A stretch of DNA of 64,000 nt, taken from positions 62,001-126,000 of the forward strand of contig JASBSR010000006.1 in assembly GCA_030148865.1 (NCBI GenBank), given 5' to 3'. Under the pieces are notes generated by a model. The model saw only the letters and a program-made list of their open reading frames with translations, had not been told where the DNA came from and did not search any database. Within the stretch, counting starts at the first letter, position 1. Each line of letters starts with the position of its first letter. Positions 28,902-37,830 of the stretch are shown here, one piece after another. Source of the DNA: Gammaproteobacteria bacterium. GTDB taxonomy: Bacteria; Pseudomonadota; Gammaproteobacteria; SZUA-229. The position numbers and the translations under genes were made by a program.

Positions 28902-30061
28902 GCGACTGCCTCAAAATCTCGAGTACTGCGAATAAACCGCCAGGTAATCAATGCCGCCAGCAAGGTACAGGCGGCAGCGAAACTAAACAATACCGCAGCA
29001 CCCACCTGATCCCAGAGCACACCACTGATCAGACTGCCGACTGCGACCCCCGCGCCATAGGACACACTGGAATACAGCGCCTGACCTCGGCCCTGATGAC
29101 TGCCGGTAAAATAGCGATGCACCAGCGCAATCCCAACAGAATGAAAAACGCCGAACGAAAACGCATGCCCCAGCTGGGCGACGAACAATAGCGTGAGATT
29201 GTCCGCATAAAAACCAATCAACCACCAGCGCAGCGAAGTTAACAGCAGCGTCACCAGCAACAGCTTGCGGGCACCGTAATTCGGCAACCAGCGATGCATC
29301 AGCAAAAACACCACCACTTCGGCCAGCACACCCACCGCCCACAACATACCGATCATGCTGGAGCTATAGCCATGGGTTTCGAGATAGATGGTATAAAACG
29401 TGTAATACGGGCCATGACTGCAAAGCATGAGAAAACACACGACAAAAAACGCCATCACCTGCGATTGTTTAATCACACGCCAGATCGATGTCTGATCGCT
29501 ATGCGGAGCATTGAGTTTTTCCGGCACGATAAAACTGAACACTGCAATTGCCGCGAACAGCAGTAATATCATCCACGGAATCACATCGGTTGACCACGAC
29601 TGCAGCGCTTCCCCCAGTATGACCACGCTGACGATAAACCCCAGCGAACCCCAGAGTCGAATATTGCTGTAGCGATGTACATCATCACCGAGGTGATTCA
29701 GCGTCATGGCTTCGAACTGTGGCAGGGTTGCGTTCCAGAAAAAACTGAACAACAACATTGCCATCGCGAGCCACCAGAGTTCAGTATTGATTAACACCAG
29801 GGCAAAACTCAGCAGCGCCAGTACACTGGCAATGCGAATAATCAGCATTGAACGTCGGGTGTGATCTGCAAGCCAGCCCCAGATATAAGGCGCGATTAAT
29901 TTAGTCGCCGGCAGAATAGCCACCAGCGTACCGATCACCAGCGAACTGTAGCCAAGATTTTTCAGGTACAGGCTCCAGTACGGAATCAGCACGCCGAGCG
30001 AAGCAAAATAAACGAAATAAAATCCACTGAGTTTCCAGTACGGAACAACTTTAGTGTTCAC
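28898..30061 (-). CDS. MFS transporter, HcaT/3-phenylpropionate-permease-like
   Basis: Encodes 387 residues with about 12 membrane helices. The start VPYWKLSGFYFVYFASLGVL and the loop WGWLADHTRRSML (the motif between helices 2 and 3) are typical of the PPP (HcaT-like) branch of the major facilitator superfamily. The late motif SFGVFHSVGIALVHRYF is also characteristic of this branch. Substrate unknown. The 3' end overlaps the convergent LysR gene by four bases. Upstream a 264-base spacer carries a long inverted repeat. Confidence 0.88.
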   Translation of the reverse strand: MNTKVVPYWKLSGFYFVYFASLGVLIPYWSLYLKNLGYSSLVIGTLVAILPATKLIAPYIWGWLADHTRRSMLIIRIASVLALLSFALVLINTELWWLAMAMLLFSFFWNATLPQFEAMTLNHLGDDVHRYSNIRLWGSLGFIVSVVILGEALQSWSTDVIPWMILLLFAAIAVFSFIVPEKLNAPHSDQTSIWRVIKQSQVMAFFVVCFLMLCSHGPYYTFYTIYLETHGYSSSMIGMLWAVGVLAEVVVFLLMHRWLPNYGARKLLLVTLLLTSLRWWLIGFYADNLTLLFVAQLGHAFSFGVFHSVGIALVHRYFTGSHQGRGQALYSSVSYGAGVAVGSLISGVLWDQVGAAVLFSFAAACTLLAALITWRFIRSTRDFEAVA

Positions 30062-30136
30062 CGCAATAACTCATAATAAGATTTGCCGCAAAGGCAAGGA
30101 GAATACTAAGGCAATATGTTTTATTAAAAATTTCAT

Positions 30137-30268
30137 CCGCAAATGAACGCAAATACACGCTAATAAACCTTTAAAATAAACCACTATATCTCGTGACACA
30201 CAATACTACAGCTCATTCGAGTGCAGTCCAAAATTATCATTCGCGTGTATTTGCGTTCATTTGCGGAT
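30137..30268. repeat. Perfect 26-bp intergenic inverted repeat between aroC and the MFS gene
   Basis: The arms 30137-30162 and 30243-30268 are exact reverse complements, separated by 80 bases. Each arm is built of units about 10 bases long (CGCAAATGAA, CGCAAATACA, CGC). A single-stranded transcript or cruciform would form a long stem. CCGCAAAGGCAAGGAG at 30085-30100 may be a further partial unit. No gene fits in this 264-base gap. Confidence 0.85.
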
Positions 30269-30325
30269 AAACTGTTACACAGATTATTGACAAAGTACTC
30301 TGCGTCAACAAACAATCACTACACA

Positions 30326-31423
30326 TCAAACGGAAGACGGGATCACCGGTGTCGGTGAATGCACATCCATGTTCTGGCCACGGTGGCGCAGCATGTGATC
30401 CATTAACACAATCGCGAGCATGGCTTCGCAGATGGGAGTGGCACGGATTGCGACACAGGGATCATGGCGACCGTGGGTGACAACACCAGCGGCCTCGCCT
30501 TTGACATCCACGGTGTCGCCTTCGAGACGTATACTCGAGGTTGGCTTGAACGCCGTGTGCACCACGATGTCCTGACCGGAACTGATGCCACCCAACACAC
30601 CACCGGCATGATTGGTTTTGAAACCTTTCGGTGTCATCTCATCACGAAACTCGGTGCCTTTGGCGGCGACACAGTTAAAACCGTCGCCAATCTCAACACC
30701 TTTGGCGGCATTAATGCACATCATGGCATACGCAATCTCGGCATCGAGGCGATCGAACACTGGCTCACCCAGACCGGGCGGCACGTTTTCGGCGATCACC
30801 GAAATCTGGCCCCCGACTGAATTACCTTCCTTGCGCAGCGCGTCCATGTAGCTTTCGAGCTGTTTGAACTTGCTGCTATCGCCACAGAAAAATGCATTGT
30901 CGTTGACCATGCCTCGATCCAGCAGTGGCATCTCGATCGGGCCCAGTTGTGACATATAACCAAAAATATTTATCCCGTAACGGTCTTTGAGATATTTTTT
31001 AGCGATACCGCCAGCAGCCACCCGCATTGCAGTTTCGCGCGCCGAAGAACGCCCGCCGCCGCGGTAATCACGAAAGCCGTATTTTTGCTGATAAGTGTAA
31101 TCGGCGTGACCGGGGCGAAAGCGATCCATGATATTGCCGTAGTCTTTCGAGCGCTGGTCGGTGTTCTGGATTAACAGACCAATGCTGGTGCCGGTGGTTT
31201 TGCCTTCGAACACACCCGAGAGAATTTTCACCTCGTCAGACTCACGCCGCTGCGTGGTATGGCGCGAAGTCCCCGGTTTGCGACGATCCAGATCGACCTG
31301 CAGATCGGCTTCGCACAGCTCCATGCCCGGCGGGCAGCCGTCGACAATGCCAACCAGTGCGGCACCGTGCGACTCACCGGCGGTGGTCACGCTAAACAGT
31401 TTTCCTATGGTATTACCCGACAT
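30326..31423 (-). CDS. aroC: Chorismate synthase
   Basis: Encodes 365 residues. It makes chorismate from EPSP using reduced FMN. The three family signatures are visible: [18 protein letters not shown] (about residues 16-33), [18 protein letters not shown] (about 121-138) and the late [20 protein letters not shown] (about 310-330). It supplies the shikimate product for the trp genes of this window but is not adjacent to them. It follows prmB by 71 bases on the same strand, a common gammaproteobacterial pair. Confidence 0.98.
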   Translation of the reverse strand: MSGNTIGKLFSVTTAGESHGAALVGIVDGCPPGMELCEADLQVDLDRRKPGTSRHTTQRRESDEVKILSGVFEGKTTGTSIGLLIQNTDQRSKDYGNIMDRFRPGHADYTYQQKYGFRDYRGGGRSSARETAMRVAAGGIAKKYLKDRYGINIFGYMSQLGPIEMPLLDRGMVNDNAFFCGDSSKFKQLESYMDALRKEGNSVGGQISVIAENVPPGLGEPVFDRLDAEIAYAMMCINAAKGVEIGDGFNCVAAKGTEFRDEMTPKGFKTNHAGGVLGGISSGQDIVVHTAFKPTSSIRLEGDTVDVKGEAAGVVTHGRHDPCVAIRATPICEAMLAIVLMDHMLRHRGQNMDVHSPTPVIPSSV

Positions 31424-31494
31424 AAGCGGTTCTTGTTATTGATGCAGTGAAACTGATATTACCATTTGCGCAGCTCGCCTGCCCACGACCAGAT

Positions 31495-32421
31495 CTAGGC
31501 CGCGTCAAAATCGGCCTGACACATTTCCAGTTGCTCGGCGGTGAGCAGGAACACACCCTCGCCACCGCGTGCAAAATCCAGCCAGGTAAACGGCACATTG
31601 GGGAAACAGGCTTCCAGCGCAGGCCGGGTGTAGCCGACTTCGACCACCAGAATACCTTCATCGGTTAAAAATTCGCGCGCACTTTGCAGCATGGGAATCA
31701 CCAGATCAAGGCCGTCTTCACCAGCATCGAGTGCGATTGCACCGGGTTCATAATCAAACTCATTCGGCAGTACGGCGACTTCGGCGCTGGCGACATAGGG
31801 TGGATTACTGACGATGATGTCGTAATCGCGCTCCGGAACATCGACGAACAGGTCGGACTGCACCAGTTCGAGACGGTCTTCCATACCGTGCAGACGGCGA
31901 TTGCTCTCCGCCACCGCGAGCGCATCGCTGGAGATATCACTGCCGATCACACGCGCGTCGGGAAAGGCATCGGCGCAGGCGATGGCGATGCAGCCGCTGC
32001 CGGTGCAAAGATCGAGAATTTCACAGACATTGTCATCATCCACCCAGGGCGCGAACCGCGCTTCGATCAATTCGGCGATGGGTGAGCGCGGAATCAATAC
32101 GCGCTCGTCGACCTTAAAATTCAGCCCGGCGAACCAGGCTTCGCCGGTGATATAGGCGGCGGGTTTACGGGCTTCCACGCGCTGGCGATAAAACTCGTAG
32201 ACACGATACTTTTCATCCTCGGTCAGAGCACAGTCGAAATAAGCCGCGGGAAAGTCCGGCGGCAAGTGCAGCGCGGCCAGGCAGAGATACACCGCCTCGT
32301 CGAGCGCGCCCGGCATGCCCTGATAAAAACTCAGCTCGGCCGCATTGAACTGGCTGGCACCCCAACGCACGAAGTCGCGGATGGTATTGAGTTGTTCGCC
32401 AGGATTTTTCACAATTCGCAC
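31495..32421 (-). CDS. prmB: 50S ribosomal protein L3 glutamine methyltransferase
   Basis: Encodes 308 residues. The AdoMet fold has the glycine loop ILDLCTGSGCIAIACADAFP (about residues 135-154) and the catalytic NPPY motif (DIIVSNPPYVASAEV, about 201-215) of glutamine-N5 methyltransferases. The N-terminal helical domain begins NTIRDFVRWGASQFNAAEL, typical of PrmB rather than PrmC. Adjacency to aroC agrees with PrmB in other gammaproteobacteria. Confidence 0.95.
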   Translation of the reverse strand: MRIVKNPGEQLNTIRDFVRWGASQFNAAELSFYQGMPGALDEAVYLCLAALHLPPDFPAAYFDCALTEDEKYRVYEFYRQRVEARKPAAYITGEAWFAGLNFKVDERVLIPRSPIAELIEARFAPWVDDDNVCEILDLCTGSGCIAIACADAFPDARVIGSDISSDALAVAESNRRLHGMEDRLELVQSDLFVDVPERDYDIIVSNPPYVASAEVAVLPNEFDYEPGAIALDAGEDGLDLVIPMLQSAREFLTDEGILVVEVGYTRPALEACFPNVPFTWLDFARGGEGVFLLTAEQLEMCQADFDAA

Positions 32422-32512
32422 CTACTGTTCGCCGAGCACGGCCTGATGACATTCTAGCGAACATCGCCGCGCCGCGCAGTCAAAATCGCTTTCATCTGCC
32501 GGGCGCAGCCAC

Positions 32513-32518
32513 TATAAT
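32513..32518 (+). promoter_or_regulatory. TATAAT -10 element almost abutting the copper-chaperone start
   Basis: A consensus TATAAT ends ten bases before the ATG at 32529. Transcription starting the usual 6-8 bases downstream would begin about 3-4 bases before the start codon. No ribosome binding site is visible in between, so the message may be leaderless or nearly so. The -35 region (around TTTCAT, 32490) is poor. Confidence 0.45.
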
Positions 32519-32528
32519 TTCGCCTCAC

Positions 32529-32996
32529 ATGAAAGCCTTGATCGCCCCACATCTTCGCCTGTTTGCCCTGCTGCTGCTCACCGCCGCCACCAGCAGTTTT
32601 GCCGGAAAACCCATCCAGCTGGTCGCGCCCTGGATCGCCGAAGCCCCCCCCACGAGCAAGGTGATGGCAGCCTACATGGATATCGAAAACCTCGACGCAG
32701 AGCCAGTTGAAATCAACAAAATAAGCTCTGATGCTTTTTCCAGCATCGAAATCCACCGCAGCATCGAGGACCATGGTGTCGCCCGCATGACACGCCAGAC
32801 GAGCATTCATATCGCTGGCCATGGCCACTTCACGCTCGAACCCGGCGGCTACCACTTAATGATGTTTAACCCCAAAAAACGCTTCACCACCGGTGATACT
32901 ATCCGCCTGAATTTTAACTTCATCAAAGGCGATAGTGCCGCCTTTGATGTCGCAGTACAAAAACTCAGCAACCCTAACCGAACCGGACACCACTAA
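32529..32996 (+). CDS. Copper chaperone PCu(A)C family protein
   Basis: Encodes 155 residues. A signal peptide (about 1-24, ending TSSFA) precedes the PCu(A)C domain. The start of the domain VMAAYMDIENLDAEPVEI, the His in SIEIHRS, Met in VARM and the H-x-M of GYHLMMF supply the expected periplasmic Cu(I) ligands. Homologues deliver copper to the CuA site of cytochrome c oxidase. It is two bases from the psd start, an odd functional pairing for what looks like one transcript. Confidence 0.93.
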   Translation: MKALIAPHLRLFALLLLTAATSSFAGKPIQLVAPWIAEAPPTSKVMAAYMDIENLDAEPVEINKISSDAFSSIEIHRSIEDHGVARMTRQTSIHIAGHGHFTLEPGGYHLMMFNPKKRFTTGDTIRLNFNFIKGDSAAFDVAVQKLSNPNRTGHH

Positions 32997-32998
32997 TC

Positions 32999-33874
32999 AT
33001 GGCCATGCCCGCCACACTACGCGAGCGATTGCTCGCCTGGCCGTTTTATATTCTGCCACAGCACGCCATTTCCTGGTGTATGTACAAACTTGCGCGCGTG
33101 CGTTATGTACCGGTGAAAAATTTCGCGATTCGCATCTACGCCTACCTCAATCCGGTGAACATGCAGGAAGCCGTGATCGAAGACAAGTACGCCTATGAAA
33201 GTTTAAATGCATTTTTTACCCGCGCGCTAAAACCCGAAGCACGGCCACTGGATAGCGCAAGCGACAGCTGGATTTGTCCGGTGGATGGCTCGGTGAGCCA
33301 GGCCGGCGCCATCGAAGACGGCAGGATTTTTCAGGCCAAAGGCTGCGACTACAGTCTGCTGGAATTACTCGGCGGCGATGACGCGCGGGCACAACATTTT
33401 CACAACGGTCAATTTGCAACCCTGTATTTATCACCGCGCGATTACCACCGCATCCATATACCGGTGAACGCTGAACTCGAACACATGACTTATATACCCG
33501 GGCGCTTATTCAGCGTTGCCACCCACACCGTCAATACCATTCCGCGATTATTCGCGCGCAACGAACGCGTAGCCTGTCATTTCAATACCGAACATGGACC
33601 GATGGCGATGATACTTGTCGGCGCGATCAATGTGTCTGCGATGGAGACCGTCTGGCACGGTCATATCAAGGACACCGGCAGCGTTAGTCACTATGATTAT
33701 GTCGGTCAGGATGTTCGCCTGCTGCGCGGTGAAGAAATGGGGCGCTTTAATCTGGGCTCGACTGTCATCGTGCTGAGCAGTGCAACCATGAGCTGGGATA
33801 ACAGCATTAGCGCAGGACTTGAGGTTAAACTCGGCCAGCGTCTGGCCATACCATTTGGCGCAGCCAGCGCCTAA
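32999..33874 (+). CDS. psd: Phosphatidylserine decarboxylase proenzyme
   Basis: Encodes 291 residues. It converts phosphatidylserine to phosphatidylethanolamine at the inner membrane. The self-cleavage motif LGST is visible in RFNLGSTVIVL; Ser254 becomes the pyruvoyl group. The His of YHRIHIPVNAELEHM (about residues 150-164) and the N-terminal YESLNAFFTRALKPEARP are typical of the bacterial type I enzyme. The gene directly follows the copper chaperone and ends 15 bases from the convergent dynamin-like gene. Confidence 0.97.
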   Translation: MAMPATLRERLLAWPFYILPQHAISWCMYKLARVRYVPVKNFAIRIYAYLNPVNMQEAVIEDKYAYESLNAFFTRALKPEARPLDSASDSWICPVDGSVSQAGAIEDGRIFQAKGCDYSLLELLGGDDARAQHFHNGQFATLYLSPRDYHRIHIPVNAELEHMTYIPGRLFSVATHTVNTIPRLFARNERVACHFNTEHGPMAMILVGAINVSAMETVWHGHIKDTGSVSHYDYVGQDVRLLRGEEMGRFNLGSTVIVLSSATMSWDNSISAGLEVKLGQRLAIPFGAASA

Positions 33875-33889
33875 CCATAAAACAGCGCG

Positions 33890-35389
33890 TTATTTTTCGA
33901 CCACCGCATCATCAACCAGCGACTCTGAATCAATATTCGGTTGACTGAAGGCTGTGACTGCAGCCAGGTTCGGTGTCGATTTACCAGAAGGACTGGTGAA
34001 ACGGTCATTCATGGTCTGAATAAAACCACTGGCATCCGCGATCACGCTTTGCAAAATACGTTTAGTACGCCACGACCATGCCACCGGGGCTGGTTGAAAT
34101 ATACTGCGAAAAAACCGTGCATTACGCAGAAACGCGCGACGAATATTTCCAGTTAAATGCTGCTCAGGCAAACTTTTGGCGACACGACGCGCAAACACTC
34201 TGCGCATACCATCGTGTACTCCGAGCACAAAACTGAGCACCAGACCGAGTTTGATCGCCGACCACATCGGTGCATCAACAAAATCATACTTAAATAATCC
34301 CCAGGGACTGATCCAGTAACTCAACACCAGCAACAACGCCACTGTAGAACCATAAATCACCGCATCACTGATCAGCACCAGACGGCGCCAACGTCGCATC
34401 GCTGCGGTAATCATCGGCACTGCTTCACGCTCGATGTCATCCGCCAGATTTTGCAGGACACCAATGATGCGATAGGCACGTTCAATTTCTACCTGATGAA
34501 TCCGTTCATGAATTGCAGCCAGATCAGTGTCGCGTTTACTTTCAAAACGTTGGCGCACGGCTTCATCTTTGATCTCAACCGCGAGATTCTCGTTATAAAT
34601 GGTATAAAACCGTCCCGCAGTTAAGCCTTTGGCAGCAAGTGCGCGCTGCCAGGCAGCCACAACCGCCTCAGGATTATCTTCCTGTGCAGCGGTATCAATT
34701 TGATTCAGGATGTAGAGAAATTTTTCCGAGTCACCGCGTTGAATAGTTTCGCTGACCAGATGTTCCAGCGTGTCCTGCATGGCACCAGGTTCGGGATGAC
34801 GCGCATCGAAGAACACCAGCACCAGGTCGGATAAATTAATAATGTGATCGGTCAGGCGTAGAATCGCATTGCGCTGATCGTCGGCGTCGAATCCGGGCGA
34901 GTCGATAAAAATTTTACCACTGAGCTTTTCCGAACTCGATGTTTTCATCTGCAGGTAAGCGTCGATGCGTTTACCTTCACCTTCAGCAACTTTATTGATT
35001 TCATCGCTCATCTGATAGAACGGAAAGCGTGGATCCGAGTCCAGTGCTATCCCCGGTAATACCCGACCGTCTTCGCCGGTGGAATATGACAGCACAGTAA
35101 ATTTGTCATCCACCGCCTGATTACCAGTAAGCTGCAATTTGCTGTCAAGAAACTGATTGATGAACGATGACTTACCGGCAGAAAAGGTACCCAGAATAGC
35201 CACCAGCGGCCACCACGGAATCCGCGCTGTGTAAGTCTCTGTAATGTCGAGCAGACCCATGCGATAGGCAATGCGATCGAGCTTTTTAAAACGTGCAACC
35301 GACTGCAGCAACAGAGGATTTTCATTCTCAAGATGCGTTTCAAGCTTTGCCAGTCGCGTGCGTATCGCTTTGTCGGGACGGTTTAACAT
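33890..35389 (-). CDS. Dynamin-like/EHD-type GTPase with membrane hairpin
   Basis: Encodes 499 residues. The GTPase domain shows the P-loop GTFSAGKSSFINQF (about 66-79), switch residues near DDKFTVLSY, the G3 motif DSPGFDADD (about 163-171) and the G4-like LNQID (about 228-232). The C-terminal part has coiled helices, a hydrophobic hairpin (about 340-362 and 382-400, LLLVLSYWISPWGLFKYDFVD between them) and a basic tail region. This resembles bacterial dynamin-like proteins that bind and remodel membranes. No second dynamin gene, as found in tandem pairs, is beside it. The DUF302 gene lies 92 bases upstream on the same strand. Confidence 0.88.
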   Translation of the reverse strand: MLNRPDKAIRTRLAKLETHLENENPLLLQSVARFKKLDRIAYRMGLLDITETYTARIPWWPLVAILGTFSAGKSSFINQFLDSKLQLTGNQAVDDKFTVLSYSTGEDGRVLPGIALDSDPRFPFYQMSDEINKVAEGEGKRIDAYLQMKTSSSEKLSGKIFIDSPGFDADDQRNAILRLTDHIINLSDLVLVFFDARHPEPGAMQDTLEHLVSETIQRGDSEKFLYILNQIDTAAQEDNPEAVVAAWQRALAAKGLTAGRFYTIYNENLAVEIKDEAVRQRFESKRDTDLAAIHERIHQVEIERAYRIIGVLQNLADDIEREAVPMITAAMRRWRRLVLISDAVIYGSTVALLLVLSYWISPWGLFKYDFVDAPMWSAIKLGLVLSFVLGVHDGMRRVFARRVAKSLPEQHLTGNIRRAFLRNARFFRSIFQPAPVAWSWRTKRILQSVIADASGFIQTMNDRFTSPSGKSTPNLAAVTAFSQPNIDSESLVDDAVVEK

Positions 35390-35481
35390 AAGCTTCTATC
35401 ACCAGGAAAAGGCAGCGAATGACACAGATGCTGCAACTGACAACAGACCTGACTCCATTGTCCTGTATATTTGGGAGCGTG

Positions 35482-36072
35482 CTAAAACTCGCCGTTGGCG
35501 CCGCGATTCATAATATCCAGTATGATCGACTTAACCCCGACAGCCTCTTCTTTGAGTGCGGGCGGTAACGGCTTGCCACCATAAATCATCGCATCCATAT
35601 TCAGCGAATACAGCCAGAGCTTGCCATCCTTGTCTTCCAGCATACTAATACGACATGGCAAATACGCGGAAAAAGCATCGCTATAAGCGGTCATACGCGA
35701 CGCCGTCATGGCATTGCAGAACATAAAAATTTTCATATAACGCTGTTCGCGTCCGGTGATCGCCTGAATTTCTTTGTATAAGGGCAGTTCGCCAACATTT
35801 TTGATGTTGTGCTCATTGGCAACAAACTTCATGGTTTCTTCAACATCATCAGCCGACATGCCTGCTTTCACGGGCACTTTCCAGACCGTCGCATCTGCCA
35901 TATTACCGGTTTCGAGCAGTTTCTCGGCCATCTCGGTATACACAGCCAGCGCCTTGTCATCAAAACCACTGAGAATGTGGTAGCTGGGACCCAGTTTCAC
36001 CAGCGCATAAACCAGGCCGGCAATCACCAACAGCCCGATGAGCGCAAAAAAATTTCGTATTGAACCAATCAT
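35482..36072 (-). CDS. DUF302 domain membrane-anchored protein
   Basis: Encodes 196 residues. An N-terminal membrane anchor or uncleaved signal (about 7-26, FFALIGLLVIAGLVYALVKL) is followed by a region of about 85 residues and the DUF302-type core: FCNAMTASRMTAYSDAFSAYLPCRISML (about 118-145), KLWLYSLNMDAMIYGG and the final DIMNRGANGEF. DUF302 proteins are frequent in sulfur-oxidising and other chemolithotrophic bacteria; the function is unknown. It precedes the dynamin-like gene and may be co-transcribed with it. Confidence 0.78.
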   Translation of the reverse strand: MIGSIRNFFALIGLLVIAGLVYALVKLGPSYHILSGFDDKALAVYTEMAEKLLETGNMADATVWKVPVKAGMSADDVEETMKFVANEHNIKNVGELPLYKEIQAITGREQRYMKIFMFCNAMTASRMTAYSDAFSAYLPCRISMLEDKDGKLWLYSLNMDAMIYGGKPLPPALKEEAVGVKSIILDIMNRGANGEF

Positions 36073-36186
36073 GATGTATCTCTTGTCTGTAGGCTAAAAA
36101 TTCCAGTTTCCAAGTATGCCACACGGGGTTCACTATACAACAATCAGGGTGCTGGTGATATTCCACCACCGCGGTCTGTGGCAGAA

Positions 36187-37155
36187 TCAGGCCTTCTGCC
36201 ACGAGAATGTGAGCACTTCTTCGATGCATTGCGCGCCACACAGAACCATTAATAAACGATCCAGACCCAGCGCGACGCCGCAAGTTTCTGGCAGCCCATG
36301 CGCCAGCGCGGCGAGCAAATGCTGATCGATGACGGCGGGTGCCTGGCCCAGCGCCAGACGCGCCGCATTATCCGCCTGAAAACGTGCGACCTGCTCGGCG
36401 GCATCCTGTAATTCGTCATAACCATTGGCCAGTTCGAGTTCGCCGTAGACCAGCTCGAAGCGCTGCGCCACGGCATCGCCCGCAGGATTACGGCTGATCT
36501 TTGCCAGCGCACACTGGGTGGCTGGATACTCATATATAAAGGTGTAGCTATGCTTCGGCAACGCCGGCAGCACCAGTTGAGTCAACAGCCAGTCCAGCCA
36601 TTCATCGACATCATCATTCAGCCCGACCGGACAGTCGATGGCATGTGCCTGCGCACAGGCACGGCACTCAGCAGCCGTCACCTGATGCGGATTGAAGCCC
36701 ACAGCACGTTCGAAAGCGTCACGATACGTCAGGCGGGTGAACTCCGGCGCGTGCCGAGTATCCAGCACGGTAATCAACTGCTGGACTTCGTCCATCAGGG
36801 CACCAAGATCCAGGCCCGGGCGGTACCATTCCAGCATGCTGAACTCGGGATTATGCCATGGCCCCAGTTCATCTTCGCGGAATACTTTACAGATTTGAAA
36901 CATGGGCTCAGCGTAGGCGGCGAGCAGTCGCTTCATGGTAAATTCGGGAGAGGTATTGAGAAAGGCGGCAGCGCCGGCAACTCGGGATTGCAGAGATTCA
37001 ATATGACGATCGCTGGCGCAGGCGTGGGACAGAATCGGGGTTTCCACTTCGAGCACGCCACGCGCCAGAAAAAAGCTGCGCGTCGTCTGCAACACCCGAG
37101 CCCGAAGTCTGAGCATGTCGAGCGTCGCATCGGGTCGCCAGTCAGTGACTGACAT
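36187..37155 (-). CDS. epmA: EF-P--(R)-beta-lysine ligase
   Basis: About 322 residues. It is a class II lysyl-tRNA-synthetase-like catalytic core without the N-terminal anticodon domain, as in EpmA (GenX/PoxA). Visible are the class II motifs VLEVETPILSHACASDRHIES (split here around residues 35-55), FRIVFREDE-like sequence (QICKVFREDELGPWHNPEF) and the C-terminal GVALGLDRLLMVLCG (about 295). It attaches beta-lysine to EF-P. The start MSVTDWRPDATLDML (ATG 37153-37155) is preferred over an upstream non-ATG codon. It lies 33 bases after efp on the same strand. Confidence 0.95.
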   Translation of the reverse strand: MSVTDWRPDATLDMLRLRARVLQTTRSFFLARGVLEVETPILSHACASDRHIESLQSRVAGAAAFLNTSPEFTMKRLLAAYAEPMFQICKVFREDELGPWHNPEFSMLEWYRPGLDLGALMDEVQQLITVLDTRHAPEFTRLTYRDAFERAVGFNPHQVTAAECRACAQAHAIDCPVGLNDDVDEWLDWLLTQLVLPALPKHSYTFIYEYPATQCALAKISRNPAGDAVAQRFELVYGELELANGYDELQDAAEQVARFQADNAARLALGQAPAVIDQHLLAALAHGLPETCGVALGLDRLLMVLCGAQCIEEVLTFSWQKA

Positions 37156-37188
37156 GTCTGAGTTCCAGCACAAATCGCTGACTGCGCA

Positions 37189-37752
37189 TCATGCGCGCGA
37201 AACGTATTCTCCGGTGCGGGTATCCACTTTAAGCACATCGCCGATTTCAATGAACAAGGGCACCTTGATTTCGGCACCGGTTTCTAAAATCGCCAGCTTG
37301 GAACCGCCCTGGGCGGTATCACCTTTCAGGCCGGGGTCAGTTTCGGTCACTGCCAGCTCGACAAAATTCGGCGTCGACACCGACAAAGGCTGGCCGTTCC
37401 ACAGCATCAGCACGCAGGCTTCCTGACCTTTCAGCCATTTTGCGGCATCGCCCATGGCAACCGCATCTGCCGCGTATTGTTCAAACGTTTCGGGTTCCAT
37501 CAAGTGCCAGTGTTCACCATCACTGTAGAGAAAATCCACATTGCGCTCTTCAATATCGGCAGCTTCGACGCTCTCGGTGGTTTTGAAGGTTTTCTCCAGC
37601 GTGCGCCCGGTTTTCAAATTGCGCATCTTCACCCGGTTAAAAGCCTGGCCCTTGCCCGGCTTCACCAGAATATTTTCGGTAATGGTGCAGGGATAGCCAT
37701 CAAGCATAATCTTGAGGCCGTTCTTGAATTCGTTTGTGCTGTATGTAGCCAT
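37189..37752 (-). CDS. efp: Elongation factor P
   Basis: About 187 residues with three beta-barrel domains. It relieves ribosome stalling at polyproline stretches. The modified lysine lies in the tip loop VKPGKGQAF (Lys near residue 34), which matches the beta-lysylated type, and epmA and epmB flank the gene. The start [16 protein letters not shown] is the family start; an open frame extends 15 codons further but into the divergent promoter region. C-terminal sequence [18 protein letters not shown] is typical. Confidence 0.97.
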   Translation of the reverse strand: MATYSTNEFKNGLKIMLDGYPCTITENILVKPGKGQAFNRVKMRNLKTGRTLEKTFKTTESVEAADIEERNVDFLYSDGEHWHLMEPETFEQYAADAVAMGDAAKWLKGQEACVLMLWNGQPLSVSTPNFVELAVTETDPGLKGDTAQGGSKLAILETGAEIKVPLFIEIGDVLKVDTRTGEYVSRA

Positions 37753-37830
37753 GTTACTATGTGCGCCCGTAAAAGCGTGCTCTGGAAAAATGCGCAATCT
37801 TACCCTGAATATCCGCCGGATTCATAGATT

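Noticed and set aside
36550-37152. Open plus-strand frame of 200 codons
   Set aside because: Entirely antisense to epmA, whose class II synthetase motifs are clear.
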